64,000 nt of DNA from Schistosoma haematobium (taxonomy: Eukaryota > Platyhelminthes > Trematoda > Strigeidida > Schistosomatidae): contig NC_067201.1 in assembly GCF_000699445.3 (NCBI RefSeq), positions 21,695,033 to 21,759,032 on the forward strand, read 5' to 3'. The position numbers and the translations under genes were made by a program. Under the pieces are notes generated by a model, which was not told where the DNA came from, searched no databases, and was given only the letters and a program-made list of their open reading frames with translations. Of this stretch, positions 41,269-53,537 are shown piece by piece (the first letter of the stretch is position 1; each line of letters opens with the position of its first letter).

Positions 41269-41662
41269 CTTCTAATGGTGTTTCATTAATATCTTGTTTA
41301 ATTTGTGATTCAAAAGTGATTTCATCATCAGTTTCATTATCAAATTTTAATGTACTTTGTTCACCGTCATCATCATCATCTACGTCTCCTTGGTTTATTG
41401 ATTCTTTGACATAATTCTCTGAATCACTTTGCAATTGATTTCTATCCTGAACCTCTATATCATCATTATTATTATTAGCTTCAATTTCATTAATGTTATT
41501 CATATCTATATCGTTATTAATCATTTTGTCATCTGAGTGATGTCCATTATTCTTCGGTTCTGTAGTGAGATCTGAAGTTTCTTCCTCATTTTTAGTTTCT
41601 AATGAAGTTTTGTTTTCTTCTAATTGACTCAAATTGATTATTTCATTGTTTTCCATAGATTC
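41269..41662 (-). CDS. DPY30-type acidic protein, internal exon
   Basis: About 131 codons, very rich in Asp, Asn and Glu (for example QGDVDDDDDGEQS, ANNNNDDIEV), with no globular motif: probably disordered. The acceptor is TTAATAAG after a T-rich tract and the donor is G|GTGAGT at 41268. It begins in phase 0, matching the exon at 45100, and ends with one extra base, matching 40332. An alternative is a separate gene starting at the ATG at 41656. The phase agreement favours joining. Confidence 0.65.
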
Positions 41663-41736
41663 CTTATTAAGAAAATTTGAAATATTTAGGGAAAAAAATA
41701 CATAAGAATTATTGTATAAATCCATTTTTACCAGTA

Positions 41737-42225
41737 TAGGGTTGTGGAGATTATTACGTTTTTTTGATCGAGATCATGAACCGATTGATATAAGATCACC
41801 ATTGGAAACCTGGAAGCACTAGACGGCCATTTCGTCCTAGTATGAGACTCCTTAGCAGTGCGTATTCACGATCCCGCTCACGGGATTCAAACCTGGAACC
41901 TTCGGATCGCGCGCGAACAATTAATCTATGGATCACTGAGCCGGCTTGCATCCAATGGTATAAATAGTTAAATTCAACCAATCCACGAAATTGTGCGACC
42001 ATCTTCCATTGTACTGAGGTAGATACCTGTCTCTATCCGACACGGATTAATTTCACTGTTCACGGCTTCTCATTAGAACTCCGAGAATTCCCTCATGAAT
42101 CTAGTCACTAGTGAGCACACAGTAATTATCTGTGTGGGGTTGTGGAGATTATTAAATTTTTTGATTGAGATCATGAACCGATTGATGTTAGATTATGATT
42201 GAAAACCTGAAAGCACTGGACGGAT
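41737..42225 (-). repeat. HH-SINE, full-length plus start of a second copy
   Basis: The most complete copy: GGGTTGTGGAGATTATT, ATCATGAACCGATTGAT, ribozyme (core CTAAGGA, mutated), tRNA-like head, CCAATCCACGAAATTGTG, GAGGTAGATACCTGTCTC, the CTCATTAGAACTCCGAG segment, and a repeat of GGGGTTGTGGAGATTATT that starts another copy at about 42135. The shared junction string suggests tandem insertion at the same site. Confidence 0.7.
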
Positions 42226-42264
42226 TTATTATCGAGCTGTACATATGTTTGTTTTGGCTGTTTT

Positions 42265-42570
42265 AATCTTCTCAATAATATTTGGGTTTGTAATTGATCA
42301 GTCTCTTTTCGGCATATGTGTATCCTATGCAGATTACCTAGACACTACCATTAATTCACAAGCATTATAAAGAGACTGATCAATTGCAGTCATGAACATC
42401 AATGAAAAGATTGAACACAACTAATACAGATGAATTAAACTTCATCCTGTTGCAAAAGCTACTGGATGTCTAGACACAGTAACTAAGTGGATAACACGAT
42501 GGTGTTTGGAGTGAATGAGTTACCATGATCTCTGGGATGCAGGTACATCTAGCTGACAAATCTCACGTAA
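42265..42570. repeat. Sm-alpha-like relic, foldback
   Basis: A minus-oriented piece (42285-42370) with GATCAGTCTCTTTTCGGCAT meets a plus-oriented piece beginning AGACTGATCAATTGCAGTC and running to a degraded hammerhead (AGCTGACAAATCTCACG). Confidence 0.55.
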
Positions 42571-43799
42571 CATTATTACAAAAAGAAAAAACTATCAAGA
42601 TGAATAGCAAGAATGATCGAATTGTTGAACATTGACAGAAGCTAGCGATGCAAAATATTAAGTGTTAATTCAGTGTTCAGAAAGTCAGGCGTTTGTCACA
42701 TGGCATGTACTGTTCAGAAGGCGAAGAAACGATTTACTGTTTCCTAGGATTGCAATGGTTATCTAACAAAGGTTAGTTTGTGATGTGGAATCATATGTCT
42801 AACGCGGTTTCTGAAAATAACTTCTAATCAGATACATACTATACGATTGAGAATTTGTCATTTGCTCAACGTTCTCTCACACTTCTCAATGAAATCGCTG
42901 AATCTGTTCCACTTTACGTCACAGAGACATTCATATTTAGTGACTTCATTGTAGGGGTTTGATAAGTTATTAAAAAATGTGAACTTTTAATTAATTTCAG
43001 AATGAATATCAACACAAGGATGCAAATGCATTCATGTGACAAGCCACTTGTTCAGCTTTAGTTAGTATATTTCATGCATTTGGAATATATAATGTGTAAA
43101 TAGTCAGCTATAAGTAACGTAAAATCTGTCGGATATGTTCATCAGTTCAAGTCCCTACACCGTCCTAAAATGCTAGAAGTAATAACTGTATTGCTTGTAT
43201 TAGAAAGCATTAGGTATTAGGAATATGACCAGGGAAGAAAGAGTGAGTGAATGGGGCAAAACATAAATGATTATTGTAAAGCTCAAGATTTAAAGGAAGT
43301 TTAATATTGAATGAGTCTGTACGATTAATACCAATTTTGAGTTATATCAATCAACATTTCAAGCTATTGGTCATTATCAACTTGTGAAACACGACCAGAT
43401 AGTTCATACTTACCTACACGGTTCAGTTCACTAGTCAGTTACTTCATGGATTGACTCCAAGGTTTTGGTTTAGCCCACTATCTTTCTTCCAACTTACCCC
43501 TACTTCGATAACCATCGCACGTCAAGATAACCGATGGTTATGACATTTGTAATACATGCCTCAGGCACCTCAGCTGATGAAGATTCATAACCTCATCAGT
43601 TGATATGCCATTTCCGCATAGTACTCTATCTCTAAACTCAGCACATATATGAGCAATGCGTCAAAGTCGTCTATGATCAGATGCTAGTAATCAACAAATG
43701 ACCTCATTTTTTAACGTCTAAATCTTACAAACATAGAATAGAACTTTGTGAACATATTATAATATAAGCAGAAAATGGATTGGTAATGAATCAGTATGG

Positions 43800-44235
43800 A
43801 GGGTTTGTGGAGATTGTGGAGTTTTGTTAGTTTAAATCATGAAATAGTCTTAACTAGACCCCCACTGAAGACCTGTAGGTATTGGAGGGCTGTTTTGTCT
43901 CAGTGTGAGACTCCTCATCAGCGAACAATCACAAACCCACCATAAAGTATTGAACATAGGACTTTCGGTCTTGTTTGAGAACGTCTAATGTTGACCTGAT
44001 ATTCGATGGTGTTAATGTCTAACTTTAATCATTTCGTGATGTTTCCCAACCCTCCTTTACTGTTCGAAGTTGGTAACGGTATTTCACGATGCAGGCATTC
44101 GTAAGTAAAATGAAAGGCCCTTGATTAAATTCCATGATCCCGGAGTCGTAGATGTGCAATACTGAGAATTGGCGTACTAAAGCGAAATAGATGTCTAGTG
44201 CTTCCGTGTTTCTAGTGGTGGTTTAAAGTGTTCTG
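43800..44235. repeat. decayed HH-SINE pair
   Basis: Minus-strand relic (43800-44050) and plus-strand relic (44120-44235), both with mutated ribozyme cores. Confidence 0.55.
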
Positions 44236-44689
44236 AAGTATGATTTTCAAATTATATACTTTTTCTGGCAATGACAAATTGTCAAACCTATCTATGTTCG
44301 AAAAAGTTTACATTTGATTACTGAATTTCATAGAACTAGCTATATTTTAGCTAGAAATAAAACATTCAAAGCAATAAGAGTTAGTCAATCAATGTGATAC
44401 CTAGTATTAATATCTATGGGTTTAAGCTAGCAAACCAAATTAACCCATCGAAATGAAACTGACAAGGGTGTACAAAAAATAGTAGTAGCAGTATCAATTA
44501 ATAGTTAGAAAGTTTAGACATGAGAATATGGTTCAAAGTATGCGTGTAAAATGAGGGGATAACAAATAATAAAACTTTATAAAAACTCGAAATCAACGTG
44601 AGTGAGATTGGATACATGAGACAATTTTGAAGAGAATAAGAAACTACATACGGACAGAAACTTACATGTCAATTCTCAACCATGTAACA

Positions 44690-44980
44690 GCCGTGACAAA
44701 TGGAGTTCAACCAGGTCTGTTGTGAGACAATGGTGCACGGTGGCGCAATTTCGTAGATTGGTTGAAGTTAGACATCAACACCGTTGGATGCCGGCCGGCT
44801 CAGTGGTCTAGAGGTGAAGTGTTTGGACGTGAAACCGATAGGTCCTAGGTTCGAGTCTCGCGAGGCGGGGTCGTGGATGCGCACTGCTGAGGAGTCCCGC
44901 AGTAGGAAGAGACGGCCGCCCAGTGCTTCCAGGATTTCCATGGTAGTGTAGCTTCGATCGACTCACGAATTCAACTAATA
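44690..44980 (+). repeat. HH-SINE copy with good tRNA-like head
   Basis: A-box GGCTCAGTGG (44797-44806), B-box-like GGTTCGAGTC (44848-44857), then CTGAGGA but AGAGAC in place of CGAAAC, so the ribozyme is disabled. Ends in ACTCACGAATTCAAC. Confidence 0.7.
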
Positions 44981-45099
44981 AATTAAGAACATCTTGATAT
45001 ATTCAGATTAGAGCTAGCAATAAAATCCAGGATAAGTATTTCTTCCTATTTAGGATTACCACTAAGATTGTTATTTATATAGACTGTCCGAAAACTTAC

Positions 45100-45277
45100 T
45101 TTTATTTCAATATCTCTTATTCTTATATAATTTTTTAAACATCGACCCAAATAATCGATTGGATCCACAGGCCGTTTAATTAAGACTTCAGCTATATACT
45201 GCCGTAACACTGATCCAACACATCCAATCAAATATGAAGTTTCTGGTCCTTGTAGTTCTCCACTTCCACTACTAAAA
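45100..45277 (-). CDS. DPY30-type domain exon
   Basis: Encodes FSSGSGELQG, then TSYLIGCVGSVLRQYIAEVL and IKRPVDPIDYLGRCLKNYIRI. The pattern of a hydrophobic helix, RP.DPI.YL, and a second helix matches the DPY30 motif, a two-helix dimerisation/docking module of Set1/MLL complexes and of many ciliary proteins. DYDC1/2-type proteins look closest by eye. The donor is AAA|GTAAGT (phase 0). The acceptor is ATTTTAG at 45278 or six bases further in. An upstream coding exon is required by phase and is not found here. Confidence 0.7.
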
Positions 45278-45736
45278 CTAAAATAAAAACAAAACCAAGA
45301 CTGTATTTCATATCATGGAGTCAGTTCAGATAAACAACTATTAGAAATCAATGAGTAAAAGATAGTTTTCTTTGTTATCCTGCTTTATGACTCCACAGAA
45401 ATGTGAACGCAAAAAGCCTCAACAAGGATTTAAGGAAGTGAACAATGTACTCAAACCTTTTATGTTAGGAACGATAGTTTCCAGGGAAGTAAACCGTTCT
45501 TATAAGCATACAAACTATAATAAATATTTGATATATTAGGAGATATATACTTTGTGTTTATTATTGGTTTATCAGAAATACTAATGTATTTCACTTATTC
45601 ATTTTACTAGTGACAATATCAATAGTAAATATTTTAAAGAAATTCTTTAGTTTCCTTTCAATCATCACGATTACATCAAAATACTTATTATGGCTGTTTT
45701 GACTTCCCGAAAATATATGCTGACTTAGTTTGATAT
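45278..45736. other. no recognised feature
   Basis: Upstream of the DPY30-type exon. No further exon could be supported. Confidence 0.35.
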
Positions 45737-45906
45737 CATCATCAGTACTGATTGCTTGGTATTTGACAAAATCTCTGCACGATTTAGAGAGCTCGATCAG
45801 TCACTACCAACTTGCACCACTTGTCACTTAAGAGAGATATCCATCTGTCAACCAGAAGTAGATGTTACTGTGAAGCATTTGGATCCTTTGTACTTGTTGA
45901 ATGCTT
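45737..45906 (+). pseudogene. RTE-type fragment (family B)
   Basis: Decayed copy of the thumb region seen at 32680-32850 (AAATCTCTGCACG, GAGATATCCATCTGTCAA). Confidence 0.6.
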
Positions 45907-47219
45907 GATTTTGAATTCCAAATACAGTACATTCGTTCGTGCTTATCTAGTACTTCTTGATCCAATTGCGTTACTTCTGGGATTCTTAGTTCGTACTAAA
46001 ATCAAATACTCCTAATCATCACAATAAGTCAAAGCGTATCTGATTGCTTATCAACAATAATAATCGGTCGACTGTGACAAATCCGTAATTTTCAGTATCA
46101 AAGATCAGGACAATCTACTAATATTCACTGATAAAGGCTACCTCTTACACATTTTAAACATATTTTTGTGACAAAAACACAAATTATTTTCAGAGTACAA
46201 TGCAATTCGAGTAAGTACTTTCCCAATTCATTAAGAAGTTAGACCTTTTGGACTAACAGGAGGAAAATAAAAATGAATTAAGGGATAAAAACAACAATCA
46301 GATTGTATGAAACTTCTTCCCCAAATTTTGTCATCATTATTTCACTTCGAGTGCTGTTATCATCACAGTAACTTACTCAGTGTCCATAATTGTGACGTTC
46401 AGGTTTACGCTGTGTTCTTGGAAAGTGTGAAGAGCAACGTATGGGAGAATCTGGACGAAAAAAGAACGATAAGAAAGTATACACTAAGGGATATAATGGT
46501 GAGGTATTCATTCTGAACGCATGTACAGATTTTACCATAGTCATGCCATTTTTAGTTAACTGTATACAACATTCGTAAACGTAGTTACATTTCATCCTTA
46601 CCATCACATTTCTTGATAGCAAAGAGTAAGGTTATTCCTTTTTATTTGCTTCAGAATATCAATAACATAAACGAGCAGGATTCGTGGACATTCAGCTTCC
46701 AAAGTGTCTTTTGCACAAAATCTTTTGTTTATTTTAATAAACAATTACATTTTTAACAAGAAAACCTTATTTTTTTTATCAAAATTAACATTCATAGTGA
46801 AAGATAAGCAAAGCGTATAAGAGAAAGACTACTTTTATGACGCTTAGTAACTTGACGACGTAAGTTCGTTCGATAAAGCAAATTTTCGACCCAGTGCGAA
46901 CGATGAATTATTTATAACCAAAAGATTATTTTCAGTGTAATTAATATGGTAAACAATAAAGCTTTAATACAGACCGAAGTTATAGAAAGTGGTTCCTGTC
47001 TGATTTATCAGAGTCCTTTATGCGATATTATTTGTGAAAATACCTGAAGTAGTTCTTATATTCCAATTTGATGCAGGAAAATTAGGTCGTTTGTTCAGTT
47101 ACTGAAAATGATCCACCAAAATGGTGTACCTGACAGGCGTTTTGTCAAAAACACAATAACAGTAAACGCTTTGGGATTTTCAACCCTCAATTCACAGATT
47201 TTTCCTAAAGCGTGGTAAG
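45907..47219. other. no recognised gene or repeat
   Basis: Composition changes to older-looking unique sequence. Short open frames have no recognisable motif. Confidence 0.4.
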
Positions 47220-47660
47220 ATTTAAGGTGAATTTAGCATATGTTGTGGTAAAAATCCCACAAATGGGTGAGTTTTTGATGGTTTTTCGTCAATTTTGTTC
47301 TTCAGATTCCAGTAATAAGGATAGTAGGTTGGCCAACCTGTGTTAATCCTGACAGATTGCCTTCCAGTGAAGGTCAAGCTTCCCCTTGAAAATATTTGCT
47401 GGGGCTGATACCACTTGTTCGGGTAAGACGTTCCGGTCATTGACTACTCGATGAGAAAAACGGGACCCCACATTAGGTTTATTAGATCGTGGTTTGTGAA
47501 CCTTCTTGCTATGACCCTGGAGATTATTAGTGCTGAAGGGAGCAAATAGATAAGACATATTAACACTCAAATCATAAATGAAGATACGAAATGACAGTAT
47601 AAGGTCACCTTGTGTCCTACGATACGACAACGGGAAAAGGGTCAGACACATTAACGTTTT
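47220..47660 (-). pseudogene. CR1-like retrotransposon C-terminal fragment
   Basis: The minus frame 47651-47343 reads FPLSYRRTQGDLILSFRIF, FSHRVVNDRNVLPEQVV and FKGKLDLHW. The spacing of YRR..GDLI, RVV...LP..VV and FK..LD.HW is characteristic of the C-terminus of CR1/Jockey-type ORF2 proteins. The Asn-Asp at VVNDRN replaces the usual Trp-Asn. Confidence 0.65.
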
Positions 47661-48719
47661 TGTGTAACTATCTCAAAATCCACCTATCTCTGGCGAATTT
47701 CGACCCAACGCTACGAGTAAGGACACAGAATGAATCTTTATTTAGTAAGAAAAGCAATCGACAACAATTGTTGTTAATGTTGATTAATCATGATTAGTGC
47801 CGCAGCATTAACACAAGCGTAGTCGAAAGTAGAAGCTGGTGGCATAGAGTTTCAAACGCGTACTTTTAGCTGTTTGTGTCTAGCCACAAAGTACTTTATT
47901 TACTGCGGTGTACGAAGAGTAGTGAGTAAGGAGGACAGGAATAAAGAGAAGAGAACGAAGATGGAGCTGAATTGATGATTAAGCAAGCACACACAATGCA
48001 CTTACATTTTATAACTAAAGCAATCGACAACAAACAGAAATAACACAAGCCCCAAATTAGGATAATCTTGTGATCGAAACTAGAAGCAGATTGTCCAACT
48101 CGTTATTGTACTTCGCTTTTGAGCGCAGCGGTTGCATTTTGTAGTCAATGCCAACACTGAACCTGTTGAACATTGTTCAATTATTTACATTCATTGCTCA
48201 CGCTATATTAAACAATATACAATATCTTTGTCATGAGCTTGTGTAAAGTGATGACCTATGAGCGTCCACTTCTTGTCATTTTAGTGAGCATCCACGTCTT
48301 GCCTTTGGGTAGGGTTTTTGGATATCAGCTGCTTTCACATTACCATTGTGACGGTAAATAAATCCCCAAAATAAATAGATCTGTACTTCTTCGACATTCG
48401 TTTCTGAGCACATGAGCTTTAATGGATTCACCTAGCTGAAGGCACCCGGTCATGCATCCGCACCAGATCACGAGGTTGTTTGGATGCTATGTGGAAAATA
48501 TTTAGTGATAATTCGAGTGGTGAGTGAAGAAGATTGTTACACGAAAGAATTAAATAAGTGTGTTAACTAATTTGTTATTCACACAGTGAGAGAAGGCCGA
48601 ATTGAAAGAATAAGAGCGAGAACGAAGATGGCAATAGGCGAAATAGAGAGCAGTCACTGATATGAAGCGATGGTAACCGTCGTAAATTATGAGACATGTC
48701 ACGTGCAGTTTTTTTCAAT
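47661..48719. other. no recognised feature
   Basis: No supported gene or repeat. Confidence 0.35.
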
Positions 48720-51240
48720 GGACGGATGGTAACCTGTAGGTGAGTGTGTGTTTGCTATATCCCATCTTGAAAGTATCCACTGAGGGTTTTGTGGTCAGTG
48801 AGACTGGAAGAGCGTTCCAATCGGGAGGAACCCTTAATGAAAGTGTCGGCGTACTTGCGACGCGTTATTGTGGTGTTCTGGAAGTATGCTCGTGTTGGAG
48901 TGACTTGAAGTAATTGATATGTTACCTGCCATTATCAGGTCACGTCCTATTCTCCTATAGCTCGGTAATAATAATCTAAAGTGTTGGGGTGTGTTTGTAA
49001 GATTTTTGTATTAGCACTTCCACCTTCTTAGTTCCCCGCCTCTATACCTGGTCTAAAGGTTTTTTTCGGAGAGCGGGTGAAACCACATTTTGGACTTCAA
49101 GGTAGATCTGTGTGTTCTAGAAAGAGTTAAGGATAACTTCCGAATGACCACGTCGAATTGCCTTCTTATGAAGTAGTGATTTGCGTCTACTTCGCCTAAA
49201 TCCCTCGTGTAGTCCAAATTGATGTCTAGTCTGTCGGTGGTTAAAAACCCGAGATCACTTTCTGAGGATACAGGTGTAGCGTATTTTTATAAATGATGTA
49301 ACTTTTTCGCATCAAATGAAGCGAAATATCCATGATATGACATTTAAACAGGTCACATTTTAACCTGTTGCCTACAGTTCATTCCTGTTTTGTTGTAAGG
49401 TACTTCAGAAACTCAGGCGTGTTATTTTTGCATTCGATGGAGATCGAGATTTTTGAATCGTTTGTCGATCTGATTTTATCCCAACGGTCGACATTAGAGA
49501 TCAGAAGAAAGGGTGAACTTACGGTAGTTCAATGTAAACCTCCTGATGCTAAAACCCTACAACTCCAGTGCTCTGGATTTACTTGGTGTGAAACGTACCG
49601 TTCTCTAGGTAGTTTCGGAGACTAGATAGAAGCGGGTCCTTAAAATCCATGTTTGCAGGCTTTACTATGAGAAGTAGGTGCACCACTATGTAAATTAAGG
49701 GAATATTACAAGGAGCGGTATCTTTTGCTTCTTGCGGGTTGTCCGGCTGTCCCGTATTACGAAAATCTCAAACTTACAGGACAAATTTTTCACGAATCTA
49801 TGTTGAACTTAAAGCAGGACGTTATTTTTGTCGCCGACAGAATTTGGAATGATGAGGATGGTTTGCAGGTAGTCTGAATCTCTCCTACCTTTTTTGAAGA
49901 ATGGAAAGGGAATAGCTTGTTTCCATTCTTTGAGATATGAATCTATTGAGTATCTGAACATACCACATATCTCTTTGCTATTAGCTTCAGCTTGTTATTT
50001 CAGGATTTTAGACGGCTGTTTTCACATCCTGCAGAGAGGGAGTTAGTTAGGTATTCTGCAGGCTTTCAGTCAACACTGTTGTCCAAGAAAGGTCCGCATT
50101 TGGAGAACCCTGATTTGGTTACTCAACGAAGTTTACATTGTCTCTAAGTTGGTAAGATTTTCACCAATAAGCCCTTATGGAGAACAGAACCTCTTCGTTT
50201 GTAGATTTTCGTTTAGTTATGAACTTATATTGGATTAGCTTATATTTTAGCTCTCAGCTTGAACTGGAAAGATCTCCTATGGATTCGAACATTTGGCCTC
50301 TATCTGTTTATCAGTACAAAGCAAAAACTATGGTTGGGATCCTTTAAGGCAGTTTTCCATTTGTGCCAGATACCAGTTTTGGACCGTTGTAGGCGTTCTG
50401 TGTCTCGTTTAACCTGGTGTGTTGTAGTCCTGGATGTGCATTTGGCATGAGGTATGTCATGACCTGAACAGTATCTCACTTTATCTTTGGTGGCAATCCA
50501 CTGTTATATTCCACCACTCTTGTGACTATGGAGTATGTTGAAAATGCTCTCTGAATTCATACAGTTTGCTCTGGTATAACGAACGTAGTGGACACTATTG
50601 TTGAACATGACAGTTCCGCGGTCACTACTCCCTACCAGTGCTTCGAAATTTGCATCTTAGACCAGAATCTAATCATAAGTTAGCAAAAAGTATAATCTTG
50701 AACTTTTAACCTCTTTACAGAACATCTAATGTATAAAAAATCTTATCTATTTGTGAAGTCATAGGCATAAAGTGTTTTCCTTGGTTTTCCATATGCTTGG
50801 AAGAAACGAACGTTAGTTTTGACATAGCTTCAGTAGATCAACTACGCTGACAGAAGTTTAAATTCATCTGCATTTAGGAACCCTCTGATATAATTCTGAA
50901 ATGTTACTCAACAAGTAGCCGTTTAGATATCCGGTTTCTATCGCTCTCAGAAAACCCGATTGGATTGTGGTTAACAAATGTATGCTCAAAATCAAATCCG
51001 TGAAGAACCTCGCTACAGACAAAGTTGAACATTTCTCCAGTTTCTTGTGGTCAGATGCGGTTGGCGCGATAACAGCCTCCATTAAATATAACCTTAAGAT
51101 TGTAATCGTCAGCTGAATGGATATCTAAAAGCACATTTAAAAATTTCATAACAGTCTTAGATCCATACAGTATCTCGTAATGAGCATTACTGCCACGGAT
51201 TTTTCTATGTGATTTGCTAGCACAGAGTAGCACCAGTGAG
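48720..51240 (-). pseudogene. degraded CR1-like retrotransposon
   Basis: Minus-strand, heavily broken. In order from the 5' side: possible endonuclease remains near 51230-50860; SYLKEWKQAIPFPFFKKG (RT motif 1 region, about 49900); VQHRFVKNLSC (about 49790); and a C-terminus with YRRIGRDLI and VPPDWNALP (about 48960-48800). Alignment to CR1 motifs was by eye, and the endonuclease part is weak. Probably a second element, not the one at 47220-47660, since both have their own C-terminus. Confidence 0.5.
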
Positions 51241-52916
51241 GATGTTATGCGCGATAAAGAGGTTTATCAATTTCTTTGTTTTATAAAAAGTTCTTGACCT
51301 ATTGGAACGATGATTAAGGAAAAGGACAGCCTCTGTATTAATTTATGGGTTATCACTGCACGTCTTATTGTGTAGTTATCGAGTGATTAGACTGCTACAT
51401 TTATGTATTCAGTATTTTGCAAGCTTTTGCTCAGCTTGTTAACTATTATTACACAGCTTGTTATTCTCGATTTACTCCCCAGTAATCATTTACGACTTGC
51501 CTACACACGGCCACTTTCGACTTGTTTATGCTGTGATGCTATATGATCTAGTATTTCTGTATATAAGCCCACATGTGCTTGAAACATAGTATAGCAGAAA
51601 CTGGCTGATGGCTTTTCTTCCAGTTTAAGGCAGAAGATAAAAAGTTTGGACAGAAAACTATCTAGACTATAGACTCTGCTGGCTTAATGTTTACTGCCCA
51701 GGAAAGAATGATTAATTCGACAAATCTTGAACATTAAGCATTAAGCGAAGTAGTAGGCACAGGAGAGAAAAAACTATAGCCACGTGATATCGATTAGTGT
51801 CAGAAGTCGTAGCACTTCTATGTGTATCAGCCAATAAAAATGGTTAATGAGGAGGTTTTGATCCACAAAAAGTGACTTTCGAAATCAAGCTTTCCATCAG
51901 CTGCTTGAAAACGATATACCACTTATTGTTATTCATCATAAAGTTTTTACTAAAAGTACTTACATTTGATCAGTATCGTCGGTAAGGCACAACTTCGTAC
52001 AAAATATAGGGTGTCTAACAGGCGATCACAGTTGCCACTTTTGCTTGAATCTGATACGTTTCAATGTAGATTGTTTGGCAATGAGAATTAGATGTTTAAG
52101 AAACTACATAATCTTCTTCTTTGTGTGCGGCTTAAATAAACATCTCCCTGTACTAATTGAAACTTCCATACTAAAGAAGTTAGGAATGATGAAGAATTGT
52201 CCAAGTAAGTTAAGAGCTATTGCTCAGTCGAAATAAAAAAATGACTGTATAAATAATGGTTCTGAATTCCACTATAAATCTGGATGTTCATTATTACCAT
52301 CAAGTTATTCAACTAATAATTTTCCAATCAGTAGTCAATTCTAAATTACATACAGTAGATAAAGCGATGAAGGATATAAGCGAAGTGCCGATTGCAACAA
52401 ATAAATGAATGAATGATATTCCATTCGTTCTGGATACAACATGTAAAGACTGCTCAAGAAATAATATTCAATTTGATTATCTCACTGAGTGTTTCCAGTT
52501 CTGGAAGAGTGCTTCAGTTCACATCAAAAGTGTACAATTCCAGTTAATCTAAGCAACACAATTTAAAAGGAGAGCGTATCGGTATAGCAGATACTATAAC
52601 AATGCATCAACTCAAACAATGTAGATGTATTTTAGGATCAACATGGAGAATCAGCGAAAACGCGTGAAAAACAAACACCTCGAAAAAATATAATTAATAT
52701 AATCTCAAGCAAAAACAAAGGATTAACGAAACGTACGTCTGAAGGAATAGAGAAAAATAAAATCAAAACAGCATGTGAAGGAATTTTCGTACACAGGATA
52801 TCGGAAACAAATTTTATACTACCTAATTTCAGTTTCTTGTCTTCAGTGGTTATCATATTAATTGGTTTCGTCGGAGGTTCTTAAGATACTATCTGCAAAC
52901 CATTGACGATTGCATA
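51241..52916. other. no recognised feature
   Basis: 1.7 kb with no supported gene. The final bases before the LTR (CATTGACGATTGCATAGATC) resemble the start of an HH-SINE. Confidence 0.4.
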
Positions 52917-52920
52917 GATC

Positions 52921-53454
52921 TGTGGAGATAACTCTAACAAGCTTATTTTGTAAATAGTTTTTAATATTATTTGTATTTATTTTGTCAATTTTTCACTGTA
53001 TGTACATTCATCATTAAATGACTGTACGTGTTGTTTTAGTCATTGACCTTGAAGACACTTTCCGTTGAGCTACTACATAGCGTGACATATTCGTGCTGGT
53101 TAACAAATACATTACTACTCACGCATTCCTCGTTCTATCTTCATTTGTGATTGAGTTAATGGAAGTCTAAATCAAATACTATCTACATTTATAGACTATA
53201 ATCGGAATATATCACATCCTACGTTGGACTATATCGCTAGAGAGTTCGCCAACCTGCTCAGAGTCATCAAGCATTTATAATTGTGGATTTACATTACTGG
53301 ACCTAATCAGAACACGCAACGTTTGGGCAATTTAAGTAACGTCCCTAATTTTTACTGTATTTGTAACAGTTAACTGTATATATATTAATATTACTATTTA
53401 TCTTTAGTAACTTTGTTTATACTTTTTGCGTTCATATTTGTCTGGTCCACCACA
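52921..53454 (+). repeat. LTR 1 (5')
   Basis: 534 bp, TGTGGAGATAAC...GGTCCACCACA, with TGTGG/CCACA inverted ends. Confidence 0.9.
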
Positions 53455-53460
53455 ATTATT

Positions 53461-53474
53461 TGGTGACCCTCGTG
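53461..53474 (+). promoter_or_regulatory. primer-binding site, copy 1
   Basis: TGGTGACCCTCGTG lies six bases after the LTR. TGGTGACCC complements the usual 3' end of tRNA-Trp, which CsRn1-clade elements are known to use. Confidence 0.7.
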
Positions 53475-53537
53475 TTTATCCTAACGGTTATTTTGTTTTT
53501 CATTTCATACAATTTACTGGCTTATTTTTTTCTCGTA

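Larger units (their letters stand above)
41663..45099 (-). other. intron of the DPY30-type gene
   Basis: A phase 0 intron of 3.4 kb holding HH-SINE copies (41737-42225, 43800-44235, 44690-44980) and an Sm-alpha-like relic (42265-42570). About 42570-43795 and 44236-44690 hold nothing I recognise. Confidence 0.6.

Noticed and set aside
44797..44857. Possible tRNA gene (A-box plus B-box)
   Set aside because: No cloverleaf with a clear acceptor stem and anticodon arm. The same boxes recur in HH-SINE copies, so it is a SINE head.
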